Shown here piece by piece: positions 1 through 7,861 of a DNA stretch of 47,346 nucleotides. A program made the position numbers and the translations under genes. How positions within the stretch are numbered: position 1 is the stretch's first letter; each line of letters begins with the position of its first letter. The stretch lies in contig JALFAD010000087.1 in the NCBI GenBank assembly GCA_022772525.1, positions 1-47,346 on the forward strand, written 5' to 3'. The notes below the pieces were generated by a model. The model saw only the letters and a list, made by a program, of their open reading frames with translations, made no database searches and was not told the DNA's origin. Source of the stretch: Clostridiales bacterium. Lineage in GTDB: Bacteria; Bacillota; Clostridia; Oscillospirales; Oscillospiraceae.

Positions 1-160
1 GCAGTAGAATCAGCTTGTTTTCCCCTCATCCGTCAGAAATCAAAGATTTCTGCCAGCTATTGAATTGTGGTATGATTGCCACTGGCAATCATTCAGATTA
101 TCATTCGCTGCGCGGAGCACCACCCCCAGGGGGAAGCTTAGTGAGATAAATTCCCCTTTA
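1..160. repeat. Multi-hairpin intergenic segment upstream of cbiQ
   Basis: No gene is visible before 207. The segment is rich in short perfect hairpins: CAGAAATC (34-41) with GATTTCTG (45-52); TGATTGCC (73-80) with GGCAATCA (84-91); CCCCC (123-127) with GGGGG (129-133), the last competing with GGGGAA (130-135) against TTCCCC (151-156). This layout resembles the palindromic interspersed repeats common between genes of gut Clostridia. That comparison is from memory. It does not match the cobalamin or NiCo riboswitch consensus that I can recall, although the downstream genes would suit either. Confidence 0.4.
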
Positions 161-206
161 CTGTATCAAGTCGGCACGATCTGACCTGTTTTTGCGAGGA
201 TTATCT

Positions 207-1010
207 ATGGATAAGCTAAATAGCGCCCAGCTGGAGCTGCGGGAAATGGATGAACTGGCGGCGGCGGATTCGCCGGTGCACCGCCTGAATCCCCTGTGTA
301 AGCTTCTGGTGACGGTTTTTTATATTGCCGCGGTGGTGTCGTTTCCCAAGTACGACCTGTCCGCGCTGGTGGTGATGGTGCTCTATCCCGTGCTGCTGTT
401 TCAGGCGGCGGGAATTCCGGTGGGGCTGTGCTTTCACAAGCTGCGCATCGTCCTGCCGCTGGTGTGCGCTGTGGGGCTGGTGAATCCCTTTTTAGACCAT
501 ACGCCCCTGACGCAGATGGGAGGCTTTGTGATTACCGGCGGCATGGTGTCCATGGTGACGCTGATGCTCAAGGGTGTGTTCTCTCTGATGGCGTCCTTCC
601 TGCTCATCGCCACCACGTCCATCGACACTCTCTGCGCCGCTCTGCGGACGCTCCATGTGCCCGATCTTCTGACCACCCTGCTGCTGCTGACCTACCGCTA
701 TATCGGCGTCATGCTGGAGGAGGTGTCCATTATGACCGAGGCCTACAGCCTCCGTGCGCCGGGGCAGAAGGGCATCCACATTTCCGCCTGGGGCTCTTTC
801 CTGGGCCAGTTGCTGCTGCGGAGCATGGATCGCGCGGAGGCGCTGTACCACAGTATGCTGCTGCGGGGTTTCCGGGGGGAATACTACTACGCCGAGGTGC
901 CGCAGTGCGGCGTCAGCTCTGTGGTGTTTACGATTGTTTGCTGCATGGCCTTCCTGTGCGCCCGCTGGATCAATCTTCCGGCGCTGCTGGGAAGCCTGCT
1001 TGTGAGGTAA
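207..1010 (+). CDS. cbiQ: ECF transporter transmembrane (T) component, CbiQ family
   Basis: The 267-residue integral membrane protein is the T subunit that couples an ATPase to a substrate-binding membrane protein in energy-coupling-factor importers. The N-terminal region carries the family pattern VHRLNPLCKLL followed by several hydrophobic helices. The cytoplasmic coupling segment ends in LLRGFRGEYYY, matching the Arg-Gly coupling motif of the family. The start is ATG 207 because GAGGA lies six bases upstream; an in-frame TTG at 192 has no such site. The gene lies four bases before a single ATPase gene, the cbiMNQO-type arrangement, so cobalt or nickel is the likely cargo. The S component would lie left of the window, so substrate is inferred, not seen. 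Confidence 0.8.
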   Translation: MDKLNSAQLELREMDELAAADSPVHRLNPLCKLLVTVFYIAAVVSFPKYDLSALVVMVLYPVLLFQAAGIPVGLCFHKLRIVLPLVCAVGLVNPFLDHTPLTQMGGFVITGGMVSMVTLMLKGVFSLMASFLLIATTSIDTLCAALRTLHVPDLLTTLLLLTYRYIGVMLEEVSIMTEAYSLRAPGQKGIHISAWGSFLGQLLLRSMDRAEALYHSMLLRGFRGEYYYAEVPQCGVSSVVFTIVCCMAFLCARWINLPALLGSLLVR

Positions 1011-1014
1011 GCGT

Positions 1015-1743
1015 ATGATTGAATTTCGGAACGTATCCTTCTCCTATGGGGACGTGCCTGTGGTGGAGAATTTAAGCTTTACCATTCAAAAAGGCGAAAC
1101 CGTGGGCCTGATCGGCGCCAATGGCGCGGGAAAGTCCACCATTATGAAGCTGATGCTGGGTTTGCTTTCCGGCAGCGGGGAGATTAAGGTGGATGGGCTG
1201 CCGGTGTGCAGGGACAATCTCGCGGAAATTCGCAAAAAAATCGGCTTCGTTTTGCAGGACTCCGACAATCAGATGTTCATGCCCACGGTCTACGAGGACA
1301 TGATTTTCGGCCCCCGGAACTACGGCCTGAGCAAAGAGGAAACAGAAAAGCGGGTGGACGCCGTTCTGACCCAACTGGGCCTGCAGAGCCTTAAGCACCG
1401 CCACAACCACAAAATCTCCGGCGGCGAAAAGCGGATGGCAGCCATTGCCACCATTCTTGCCATGGAGCCGGAGATGATTCTCATGGACGAGCCGTCTACC
1501 GCTCTGGACCCGGTGAACCGCCGCACAGTCATTAACACCATAGGCCGCCTGCCCCAGACAAAGCTCATCGCGTCCCACGACCTGGACATGATTCTCGACA
1601 CCTGCCAGCGGGTAATCCTCCTGTCCCACGGGACCATTGTGGCCGATGGCGATGCCGAAACGATTCTCCGGGACAAGGCGCTTCTGGAAGCCAACCGCAT
1701 GGAGCTGCCCTTCTGCTTACAGGGCTATAAAAAAGGTGAATAA
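1015..1743 (+). CDS. cbiO: ECF transporter ATP-binding protein, CbiO family
   Basis: This 242-residue ABC ATPase energises the importer whose T subunit is encoded just upstream. Visible motifs in order are Walker A GANGAGKST (about residues 36-44), Q-loop VLQDSDNQMF, signature ISGGEKRMA, Walker B MILMDEPST and the switch histidine in ASHDLDM. Length is usual for CbiO. A single ATPase gene, rather than an ecfA1-ecfA2 pair, points to a dedicated metal importer. A cobalt/nickel role would fit the nickel-dependent CO dehydrogenase/acetyl-CoA synthase encoded 15 kb downstream; that link is inference. Other ECF substrates cannot be excluded. Confidence 0.85.
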   Translation: MIEFRNVSFSYGDVPVVENLSFTIQKGETVGLIGANGAGKSTIMKLMLGLLSGSGEIKVDGLPVCRDNLAEIRKKIGFVLQDSDNQMFMPTVYEDMIFGPRNYGLSKEETEKRVDAVLTQLGLQSLKHRHNHKISGGEKRMAAIATILAMEPEMILMDEPSTALDPVNRRTVINTIGRLPQTKLIASHDLDMILDTCQRVILLSHGTIVADGDAETILRDKALLEANRMELPFCLQGYKKGE

Positions 1744-1763
1744 TTCTGCCAGTAATGGCAAAC

Positions 1764-1794
1764 AATACCTCCGAACGCAATGTTTGGAGGTATT
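1764..1794 (+). promoter_or_regulatory. Hairpin that buries the ribosome-binding site of the SLH-protein gene
   Basis: AATACCTCCGAAC (1764-1776) and GTTTGGAGGTATT (1782-1794) form a 13-bp stem with one G-U pair around a five-base loop. The GGAGG of the next gene (1786-1790) is inside the 3' arm, and its ATG is at 1799. There is no U-run after the stem, so it is a poor terminator of the cbi genes. It more plausibly masks translation initiation or guards the mRNA end. The pairing is seen directly; the regulatory effect is inferred. Confidence 0.55.
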
Positions 1795-1798
1795 TTCT

Positions 1799-2908
1799 AT
1801 GGCTAACACTCGTTTACTTGCCCTGCTCTGTGCAGTCGTTTGTATTTTTGGGCTTTGCGCCGGAGCCGCCGCAGTCGAAATTGACAGCGGCAGCACCTAC
1901 TGCTTTGGCACCGGGGATTTTTCCAGCGAGGAAATTGCCGGAATCTGCATTACCGACCTGCCAGAAAATCTGGGCGCTTTGATGCTGGGAAGCCGCGTTC
2001 TGCGGGAAGGCGACGTGCTCACCGCCCAGCAGGTTTCTCAGATGACTCTGCGTCCGTTGGATACGGAAACGGATAAGGCACTGGAGGTGGGGTATCTGCC
2101 CATCTATCCCGGACGAGTCGCCGAGGGGGCGGTGATGACCATTTCCATCCGGGGCAAGGAAAACAAAGCACCGGTGGCGGAGGACTCCACACTGGAAACC
2201 TATAAAAACCTGCCCAATACGGGCAAATTAAAGGTTTCCGACCCGGAAAATCAGCCCATGACCTATACCGTCACCCGCCAGCCCCGCCGGGGCACGGTGA
2301 CCATTTCCGAGGACGGCAGCTTCACCTATACGCCCAAGAAAAATAAGGTGGGCATTGATTCCTTTGTGTATACCGCAGCCGATTCAGCGGGGAAGGTATC
2401 CCGGGAAGCCACCGTCACCATTACCATCCTCAAGCCCGGTGATGAAACCCAGTATACGGACACTGCGGGGAAGAACTGCCGTTTTGCGGCGGAGTGGATG
2501 AAGCAGACCGGTATCTTTACCGGAGAGACGGTGGGGGATACCTCCTGCTTTTCCCCGGAGCGGCAGGTGACCCGGGGGGAATTCGTCACCATGCTGGTGA
2601 AAGCACTGGATATCCCTGTGGAGGAGGACGTGACCCAGACCGGCTATGAAGATGAAATTCCGCTGTGGCTCCAGCCGTATCTGGCGGCGGCGGTGCGCTC
2701 CGGCCTGACGGACGGCCTGCCGGAACAGCAGGTGTTTGAACCGGACAGCCCCATTACAGCAGCGGAAGCGGACGTGATGCTGAAAAATGCCCTGAACAGG
2801 GAGGAATCCTGTATCGCGCCCGAGGAACTGCCCCTGACCCGGGCTCAGGCAGCCTGCGCCCTGTATGACGCGGCTAAGGAAATCCAACAGCAGGGTGAAA
2901 TTTTATAA
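1799..2908 (+). CDS. Secreted cadherin-like/SLH-domain protein
   Basis: The 369-residue protein starts with a Sec signal peptide (MANTRLLALLCAVVC, cleavage likely near residue 26). The middle region (about 115-220) is a cadherin-like or bacterial Ig-like fold, with VSDPENQPMTYTV, EDGSFTYTP and GIDSFVYTAADSAGKVS. The C-terminal third shows S-layer-homology features: FAAEWMKQTGIFTG, RQVTRGEFVTMLVKAL and LTRAQAACALYDAAKEI. The likely role is a surface protein held non-covalently on the cell-wall polymer. ATG 1799 follows GGAGG at 1786-1790. No enzymatic domain is seen and the ligand is unknown. A perfect terminator follows directly, so the gene ends its transcript. Confidence 0.75.
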   Translation: MANTRLLALLCAVVCIFGLCAGAAAVEIDSGSTYCFGTGDFSSEEIAGICITDLPENLGALMLGSRVLREGDVLTAQQVSQMTLRPLDTETDKALEVGYLPIYPGRVAEGAVMTISIRGKENKAPVAEDSTLETYKNLPNTGKLKVSDPENQPMTYTVTRQPRRGTVTISEDGSFTYTPKKNKVGIDSFVYTAADSAGKVSREATVTITILKPGDETQYTDTAGKNCRFAAEWMKQTGIFTGETVGDTSCFSPERQVTRGEFVTMLVKALDIPVEEDVTQTGYEDEIPLWLQPYLAAAVRSGLTDGLPEQQVFEPDSPITAAEADVMLKNALNREESCIAPEELPLTRAQAACALYDAAKEIQQQGEIL

Positions 2909-2914
2909 GGGAAA

Positions 2915-2938
2915 GGAGCGGGTTTTCCGCTCCTTTTT
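2915..2938 (+). terminator. Intrinsic terminator after the SLH-protein gene
   Basis: GGAGCGG (2915-2921) pairs with CCGCTCC (2927-2933) around a GTTTT loop and is followed by TTTTT, six bases after the stop codon. Confidence 0.9.
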
Positions 2939-2985
2939 CGCACCTTTCCCGGAATTTTACCTATACTGGTGACAGGAGGTGCGTT

Positions 2986-3768
2986 ATGGATTCCTTTATT
3001 GTAATGGCATTGATTGCCACGCTGGGCACCTGGCTGGTCACGGCTCTGGGTGCGGCCACCGTGGTTTTCTTTACATCCCCCCGGGTCAAGGTGCTGAATC
3101 TCATGCTGGGCTTTTCGGCGGGCGTTATGATCGCGGCCAGCTTCTGGTCGCTGCTGGAACCGGCCATTGCCCGGGCGGAACTGCTGCCGGGGCCGCCAGC
3201 GTGGTTTGTGGCAACGGTGGGTTTCCTCACGGGAGCGTTGTTCCTGTGGGCGTCGGATAAGCTGGTGTCCCGGTCACTGGGAAAGGTGGAAAGCGGCGGC
3301 ATCCGGCGAATTATTCTGCTGGTGCTGTCCATCACGATTCACAATATCCCGGAGGGGCTGGCGGTGGGCGTGGCCTTCGGCGCGCTTCAGCAGGGCTGTT
3401 CCACGGAAAGCCTGATGGGCGCCGTGTCTGTGGCGGTGGGCATCGGCCTGCAAAACTTCCCAGAGGGGGCGGCGGTGTCCGTACCGCTGCGCCGGGAAGG
3501 GTGGAGCCGCTGGAGGAGCTTCCTTGTGGGGCAAGCTTCGGCACTGGTGGAGCCGGTCGCAGGGGTGCTTGGAGCGTGGCTGGTGCTGTACGTCCAGAGT
3601 ATGCTTCCCTACGCCCTGTCCTTCGCGGCGGGAGCCATGATTCTGGTGGCGGTGCATGAACTGATTCCGGAGTGCCAGAAAAATCAGGCAGACCAGCCCT
3701 ATTTCGCCACCATGGGCATTGTGCTTGGCTTTGCCGCCATGATGCTGCTGGACGTGATGCTGGGTTGA
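2986..3768 (+). CDS. ZIP family divalent metal transporter
   Basis: The 260-residue polytopic protein resembles ZupT/GufA-type ZIP transporters, which bring Zn2+ and other divalent ions into the cytoplasm. Helix IV carries HNIPEGLAVGVAFG and helix V carries NFPEGAAVSVPLRREG, the paired H-N-x-P-E-G and N-x-P-E-G metal-site motifs. A later helix has HELIPE. Eight hydrophobic segments fit the family. The start at 2986 follows AGGAGGT at 2974-2980. The gene stands alone between a terminator and the promoter of the next gene, which overlaps its stop codon. Metal specificity cannot be read from the sequence. Confidence 0.88.
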   Translation: MDSFIVMALIATLGTWLVTALGAATVVFFTSPRVKVLNLMLGFSAGVMIAASFWSLLEPAIARAELLPGPPAWFVATVGFLTGALFLWASDKLVSRSLGKVESGGIRRIILLVLSITIHNIPEGLAVGVAFGALQQGCSTESLMGAVSVAVGIGLQNFPEGAAVSVPLRREGWSRWRSFLVGQASALVEPVAGVLGAWLVLYVQSMLPYALSFAAGAMILVAVHELIPECQKNQADQPYFATMGIVLGFAAMMLLDVMLG

Positions 3769-3793
3769 CATTCGCTTGTTTCCGGGCTATACT
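3765..3793 (+). promoter_or_regulatory. Sigma-70-type promoter for the DUF308 gene
   Basis: TTGACA (3765-3770), a 17-base spacer and TATACT (3788-3793). The -35 box overlaps the stop codon of the ZIP gene (3766-3768). Confidence 0.85.
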
Positions 3794-3814
3794 GAAAGCC
3801 GAGAGGTGAATGCT

Positions 3815-4348
3815 ATGAAAAAACATCAAATTTCTGAGCTTGTTTCCCGGTTTGCCACCCCGGTTGTGTTGCTTGTGCTGGGTCTGGTGCTGATTTTCTG
3901 CCCGGATACGGCTTCCGCCCTGATTTCCAAGGTGGTGGGCTGGGGCCTGCTGATGGCGGGTATTATCGTGGCGGTTGCCATGGTGGTGGACAGCGACTGG
4001 TCGGTGTCCAAGGTGCTGACAGTGTTGGCCCTTGTGATTTTGGGCCGGTGGCTCATGACCCATCCGCTGGCCTGGGCGGCCTGGGGCGGGCGGATCATCG
4101 GCCTGCTGCTCCTGCTGCGGGGCATCCGGGACTTCACCCAATCCGTGTTCACTCAGGGCAAGGTGCTGTCCGTGGTGACGGCGGTGCTGGGACTGGTGCT
4201 GATTCTGCTGCCCATGACCGCTTCCCGGATGATGTTCTCCCTGTGCGGCTTTGTAATTCTGGCGGTGGGCGGCGGTATGCTGGCGGAGCGCATCTGGGAA
4301 AATAAGAATGGGGAGGATCATGACCCTAATATCATTGATGCCCTGTGA
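3815..4348 (+). CDS. DUF308/HdeD-like membrane protein
   Basis: The 177-residue protein is almost entirely hydrophobic, with five or six predicted membrane helices arranged as short repeated hairpins typical of DUF308/HdeD proteins. Function in this family is poorly defined; HdeD of enterobacteria is linked to acid resistance. The start is ATG 3815 after GAGAGGTG; an upstream in-frame ATG at 3776 falls inside the promoter spacer and is rejected. The stop overlaps the start of the phosphopantetheinyl transferase gene (TGATG), indicating translational coupling in one transcript. Confidence 0.75.
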   Translation: MKKHQISELVSRFATPVVLLVLGLVLIFCPDTASALISKVVGWGLLMAGIIVAVAMVVDSDWSVSKVLTVLALVILGRWLMTHPLAWAAWGGRIIGLLLLLRGIRDFTQSVFTQGKVLSVVTAVLGLVLILLPMTASRMMFSLCGFVILAVGGGMLAERIWENKNGEDHDPNIIDAL

Positions 4349-4833
4349 TGCTGGCATCCTGTTCCCTGAATGGACGCTCCGGGCATGAAGCCGGGCGCGC
4401 TTTGCTTGCCCGGCTTTACAGGGAAGCCACCGGACAGCCCCTGCCGCCCATCGAGGCTGGAGCGTGGGGAAAGCCCGCCTTCGCGGACAGCGACTGGCAT
4501 TTTTCTATCAGTCACACAAAAAACCACGCCTTTTGTGTGCTGGCTGAGACAAACATCGCAATTGACGCGGAGGAGCTGAACCGCCGGGTGAACCTGTCGC
4601 TGGCGGAAAAAATCCTGTCCCCAATGGAAAAGACCCAGTTTGACGCTGCCGACGACAAAAACCGGGCATTGCTGACCTTCTGGGTGCTGAAGGAAGCGTC
4701 AGCGAAGCTCAGCGGCAGGGGCCTGCGCGGCTACCCCAATGAAACGGCCTTTTCTCTGGACGACCCCCATGTCCGGGAAATGGACGGCTGTCTCGTCGCG
4801 ATTTTTATAGAAGGAGAAACCTATGCTGTTTGA
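4348..4833 (+). CDS. 4'-phosphopantetheinyl transferase superfamily protein
   Basis: The 161-residue protein has the core motifs of Sfp/AcpS-type enzymes, which move phosphopantetheine from CoA to a carrier-protein serine: FSISHTKNHAFCVLA, then AIDAEEL at the Mg2+ site (usually G-I-D-x-E), and FWVLKEASAKLSGRGL. The N-terminal half typical of full-length Sfp is short. No carrier protein, NRPS or PKS gene lies nearby, so the target is unknown and may be the housekeeping acyl carrier protein. The start is taken at ATG 4348, overlapping the previous stop; GTG 4345 is possible. Its end overlaps tatD by 11 bases. Confidence 0.78.
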   Translation: MLASCSLNGRSGHEAGRALLARLYREATGQPLPPIEAGAWGKPAFADSDWHFSISHTKNHAFCVLAETNIAIDAEELNRRVNLSLAEKILSPMEKTQFDAADDKNRALLTFWVLKEASAKLSGRGLRGYPNETAFSLDDPHVREMDGCLVAIFIEGETYAV

Positions 4834-5587
4834 TACTCACGCGCATATGGATGACCGGGCCTTCGACGAAGACCGGGAAGCTCTGCTGGCCCGCCTGCCG
4901 GAGCAGGGCATTGGTCTGCTCATGAATCCGGGCTGCTCCCTGGCATCCTCCCGGAACGCGGCAGCGCTGGCAGAGCGGTATGACTATATTTACGCTGCTG
5001 TCGGTTCCCACCCGGACGCTGCCGACGAGGTTACGCCAGCGGTTCTTGAGGAATACCGGGCGTTATGGAAACAAAACAAAAAAATACTCGCTATCGGCGA
5101 GATCGGTTTGGACTACCATTACGAGGATGTCCCACGGCAGCGCCAGCAGGAGGCCTTTCGGGCCCAGATGGCGCTGGCGGCGGAGCTTGACCTCCCAGTG
5201 ATTGTTCACGAGCGGGAGGCCCACGAGGACGGAATGCGGATTGTGGAGGAATTTCCCACGGTCAAGGGGGTGTTCCACTGCTATTCCGGCTCCGCGGAAA
5301 TGGCGAAATGGCTGGTGAGCCGGGGCTGGTACATCGGCTTTACCGGGGTACTGACCTTCAAAAACGCCCGGAAAGCGGTGGAAACTGCCGCCGCGATTCC
5401 CCTTGACCGAATCGTGCTGGAAACCGACTGCCCCTATATGTCCCCGGAACCCTTCCGGGGCAGGCGCAACGACCCCGGCAGGCTCTACCGCATGGCGGAG
5501 GCCCTTGCGGAAATCCGTGGTCTTTCTGTGGAGGAAATCCACAAGATTACCATGGAAAACGGGAAACGGCTTTATCGGATTTCCTGA
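4823..5587 (+). CDS. tatD: TatD family metal-dependent DNase
   Basis: The 254-residue protein is a TIM-barrel metallohydrolase of the TatD/YcfH family, associated with 3'-5' DNase activity and DNA quality control. Metal-binding motifs in order are FDTHAHMDD, GEIGLDYHYED, VIVHERE, GVFHCYSGS and LETDCPYMSP. Length is normal. The ATG at 4823 follows AGAAGGAGA and lies inside the end of the preceding gene, so the DUF308, transferase and tatD genes form one transcript ending at the hairpin at 5597. Confidence 0.93.
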   Translation: MLFDTHAHMDDRAFDEDREALLARLPEQGIGLLMNPGCSLASSRNAAALAERYDYIYAAVGSHPDAADEVTPAVLEEYRALWKQNKKILAIGEIGLDYHYEDVPRQRQQEAFRAQMALAAELDLPVIVHEREAHEDGMRIVEEFPTVKGVFHCYSGSAEMAKWLVSRGWYIGFTGVLTFKNARKAVETAAAIPLDRIVLETDCPYMSPEPFRGRRNDPGRLYRMAEALAEIRGLSVEEIHKITMENGKRLYRIS

Positions 5588-5596
5588 GAAATGGTT

Positions 5597-5623
5597 AACC
5601 CGCTCCGAAAATCGGAGCGGGTT
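5597..5623. terminator. Bidirectional terminator between tatD and degV
   Basis: AACCCGCTCCGA (5597-5608) and TCGGAGCGGGTT (5612-5623) form a perfect 12-bp stem with an AAA loop between two convergent genes. The U-runs are short on both sides. Confidence 0.75.
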
Positions 5624-5626
5624 TGC

Positions 5627-6466
5627 TCACTTGTGGAAAAAGGCGGCGGCGATGGCGCCGGGGCCGGCGTGGGTGCCTACCACGCTGCCAATGCTGGTAT
5701 AGCGCAGAGAGTCCACATTGCCCTCCCACAGGGGCGCGCTGTCGGTTATGTACTTTTTCAGCAAAGCATCGGACAGACCGGAGTAGCCCAGCAAAATGGG
5801 CATGTCGAAGTCAATGCCGCCGGTTTTGCCGATTTCCTGAGCCAGCAGGTTGTTGCCCTGCCTGGAGCCGCGGGCTTTGCCCAGCATGTTGATCACGCCG
5901 TCTTTCACGTTGACTACTGGCTTGATGTTCAGCAGACCGCCAGCGAAAGCCACAGCAGCGGAAATGCGCCCGCCCTTTTTCAGGTATTCCAGCGTATCCA
6001 GCATGGCAATCAGGCATACATCTTCCTTCTTCTTTTCCAGAAGCGCGGCAATCTGGGCAGCTTCCATGCCGGAACAGGCGCACCGCAGAGCGTACTCCGC
6101 CAGAATGCCCGCGCCCAGAGTCACGCTGCCGCTGTCCACCACGTAAATGTTGTCATAGTCCTCGGCGGCAATCCGGGCGCTCTGGCAGGTGCCGGAGAGC
6201 TGAGAGGCCACGGTGATGACCACGGCGCTGTCCTCGGCGGCGGCAACTTCCTCAAAGACTTTCTCAAAGGCGGCGGGGGAGGCTTGGCTGGTGGTGGGCA
6301 GCACATCGCTTTCAATCAGCTTGTTGTAGAATTCCTCGTGGGTGATGGTGACGCCGTCGATATATTCTTCGGTTCCGAAGCTGACGGTCAGAGGTACGAT
6401 TTCCACCTGCCCCTGCAGCTCCGGGGCCAGATCTGCCGTAGAGTCAACAATAATTCTGACACGCAT
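5627..6466 (-). CDS. DegV family fatty-acid-binding protein
   Basis: The 279-residue protein matches the DegV/FakB fold, in which a bound fatty acid is presented to a FakA kinase for phosphorylation. Seen are the N-terminal VRIIVDSTADL, the conserved TTSQASPAAF loop with its lipid-contacting serine and threonine, and VVDSGSVTLGAG. The start follows AAGGAGG with a seven-base spacer and lies 12 bases after the aldehyde dehydrogenase stop, so it is the last gene of the marR operon. No fakA is visible here. Its place next to an aldehyde dehydrogenase raises a link to fatty aldehyde handling, which is inference. Confidence 0.88.
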   Translation of the reverse strand: MRVRIIVDSTADLAPELQGQVEIVPLTVSFGTEEYIDGVTITHEEFYNKLIESDVLPTTSQASPAAFEKVFEEVAAAEDSAVVITVASQLSGTCQSARIAAEDYDNIYVVDSGSVTLGAGILAEYALRCACSGMEAAQIAALLEKKKEDVCLIAMLDTLEYLKKGGRISAAVAFAGGLLNIKPVVNVKDGVINMLGKARGSRQGNNLLAQEIGKTGGIDFDMPILLGYSGLSDALLKKYITDSAPLWEGNVDSLRYTSIGSVVGTHAGPGAIAAAFFHK

Positions 6467-6478
6467 GTGTAATCCTCC

Positions 6479-7861
6479 TTATTTTAAAAACAGGTGCAGC
6501 AGGAACTGATATAGTCTGCTGGTGTAGGGCTGGTAGCGCATGGGCAGATCCAGCCAGATTTTTTTGTCCACGATGCTCTTTTTGTGGGAGAAGGCGTCAA
6601 AGCCGGCTTTCCCGTGGTAGGCGCCCATGCCGCTTTCACCGACACCGCCGAAGCCCATCTCACTGGTAGCCAAATGGATGATGGTATCGTTGACGCAACC
6701 GCCGCCGAAGGGCAGGCGGGTACGAAACTGGCGAATCTGCTCCGCGTCCCGGCTGAACAGATAGGCCGCCAGCGGCTTTCCACCGGCCTCCACAAAAGAA
6801 ACGACCTCATCAAATCTCTCAAAGGTCAAAATGGGAAGCAGAGGCCCGAAAATCTCCTGTCCCATAATGGGATCGTCCGGAGTTACATCGGACAGCAGGG
6901 TGGGGGCGATGCGGCAGGCAGAAGCATCGGCTTCTCCACCCAAAACCACTTTTTCGGGATCCATCAGACTGCATAGCCGGTCAAAGTGCTTGCGGTTGAT
7001 GATTTTGCCGTAGTCGGGATTTTTGAGAGGCTCTGGGCCAAACTGGGTGGTGATCTGCTTTTTCAATTCCGCAATCAGCTGCTCTTTCACGGAGCTGTGG
7101 CAGAGAATATAGTCCGGGGCCACGCAGGTCTGCCCGCAGTTCAGGAACTTGCCGAAAACGATCCGCTTTGCCGCCAGGGCGATATCCGCGCTGGCATCCA
7201 CAATGCAGGGGCTTTTGCCGCCCAGCTCCAGCACGGCAGGGGTCAGATGCTCCGCCGCACGGCGCAGCACTTCTTTTCCTACAGCTTGGGAGCCTGTAAA
7301 GAAAATCAGGTCGAATTTCTGTTCCAGCAGGACGCTGTTTTCCTGCCGTCCGCCGGTGACAACGGTGACAAATTCTGACGGGTAGCATTCTTCAACCAAA
7401 GACTTCATGATTTCCGCCGTGGCGGGGGCATAGGCGCTGGGCTTGAGGATTGCGGTGTTGCCTGCGGCGACGGCATCCACCAGCGGCTCCATGGACAGAA
7501 GGAACGGATAGTTCCAAGGACTCATAATCAGGGTGTTTCCGTAGGGCACGCTCTGGGTGAAGCTGTGGGAGGGGAACTGAGCCAGCGGGGTATGCACGGT
7601 TTTGGGCCGGGAAAAACGGCGGATATGGCGGCGCATATAGCTGATTTCCGACAGAACCATGCCAATTTCGCACATAAAGCTTTCGGTTTCACTCTTTCCC
7701 AGATCTTCCTTCAGGGCGGCGCAGATTTCCGGCTGACGGGCGCTCACGGCCCGGTACAGCCTGTCAAGGGCATCCAGCCGGAAGGGAACCGGCAGCGTTG
7801 CCCCGGTACGGAAGAAGTCCCGCTGGCACTGTAAAATGGCTTCAGCTTGCCTGCTTTCCAT
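6479..7861 (-). CDS. Aldehyde dehydrogenase family protein (ALDH3-like)
   Basis: The 460-residue enzyme oxidises an aldehyde to the acid using NAD(P)+. The catalytic glutamate is in LELGGKSP, the catalytic cysteine in LNCGQTCVAPDY, and the C-terminal half has QEIFGPLLPILTF. The short length, about 40 residues under the classical ALDH1 type, and a hydrophobic C-terminal tail (YQFLLHLFLK) resemble ALDH3-type fatty aldehyde dehydrogenases, some of which are membrane attached. ATG 7861 is chosen for AAGGAGG upstream; a longer start at 7885 lacks one. The gene overlaps the alcohol dehydrogenase end by 20 bases. The pair could interconvert an alcohol, an aldehyde and an acid under MarR control. Confidence 0.9.
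   Translation of the reverse strand: MESRQAEAILQCQRDFFRTGATLPVPFRLDALDRLYRAVSARQPEICAALKEDLGKSETESFMCEIGMVLSEISYMRRHIRRFSRPKTVHTPLAQFPSHSFTQSVPYGNTLIMSPWNYPFLLSMEPLVDAVAAGNTAILKPSAYAPATAEIMKSLVEECYPSEFVTVVTGGRQENSVLLEQKFDLIFFTGSQAVGKEVLRRAAEHLTPAVLELGGKSPCIVDASADIALAAKRIVFGKFLNCGQTCVAPDYILCHSSVKEQLIAELKKQITTQFGPEPLKNPDYGKIINRKHFDRLCSLMDPEKVVLGGEADASACRIAPTLLSDVTPDDPIMGQEIFGPLLPILTFERFDEVVSFVEAGGKPLAAYLFSRDAEQIRQFRTRLPFGGGCVNDTIIHLATSEMGFGGVGESGMGAYHGKAGFDAFSHKKSIVDKKIWLDLPMRYQPYTSRLYQFLLHLFLK

Noticed and set aside
1..191. Cobalamin or NiCo riboswitch upstream of the Co/Ni transporter
   Set aside because: The position is right, but the conserved boxes of either class that I can recall are not present; the segment looks like an intergenic palindromic repeat instead.
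5591..6472. 293-residue plus-strand open frame over degV
   Set aside because: It begins at the tatD terminator and is antisense to a clear DegV protein.
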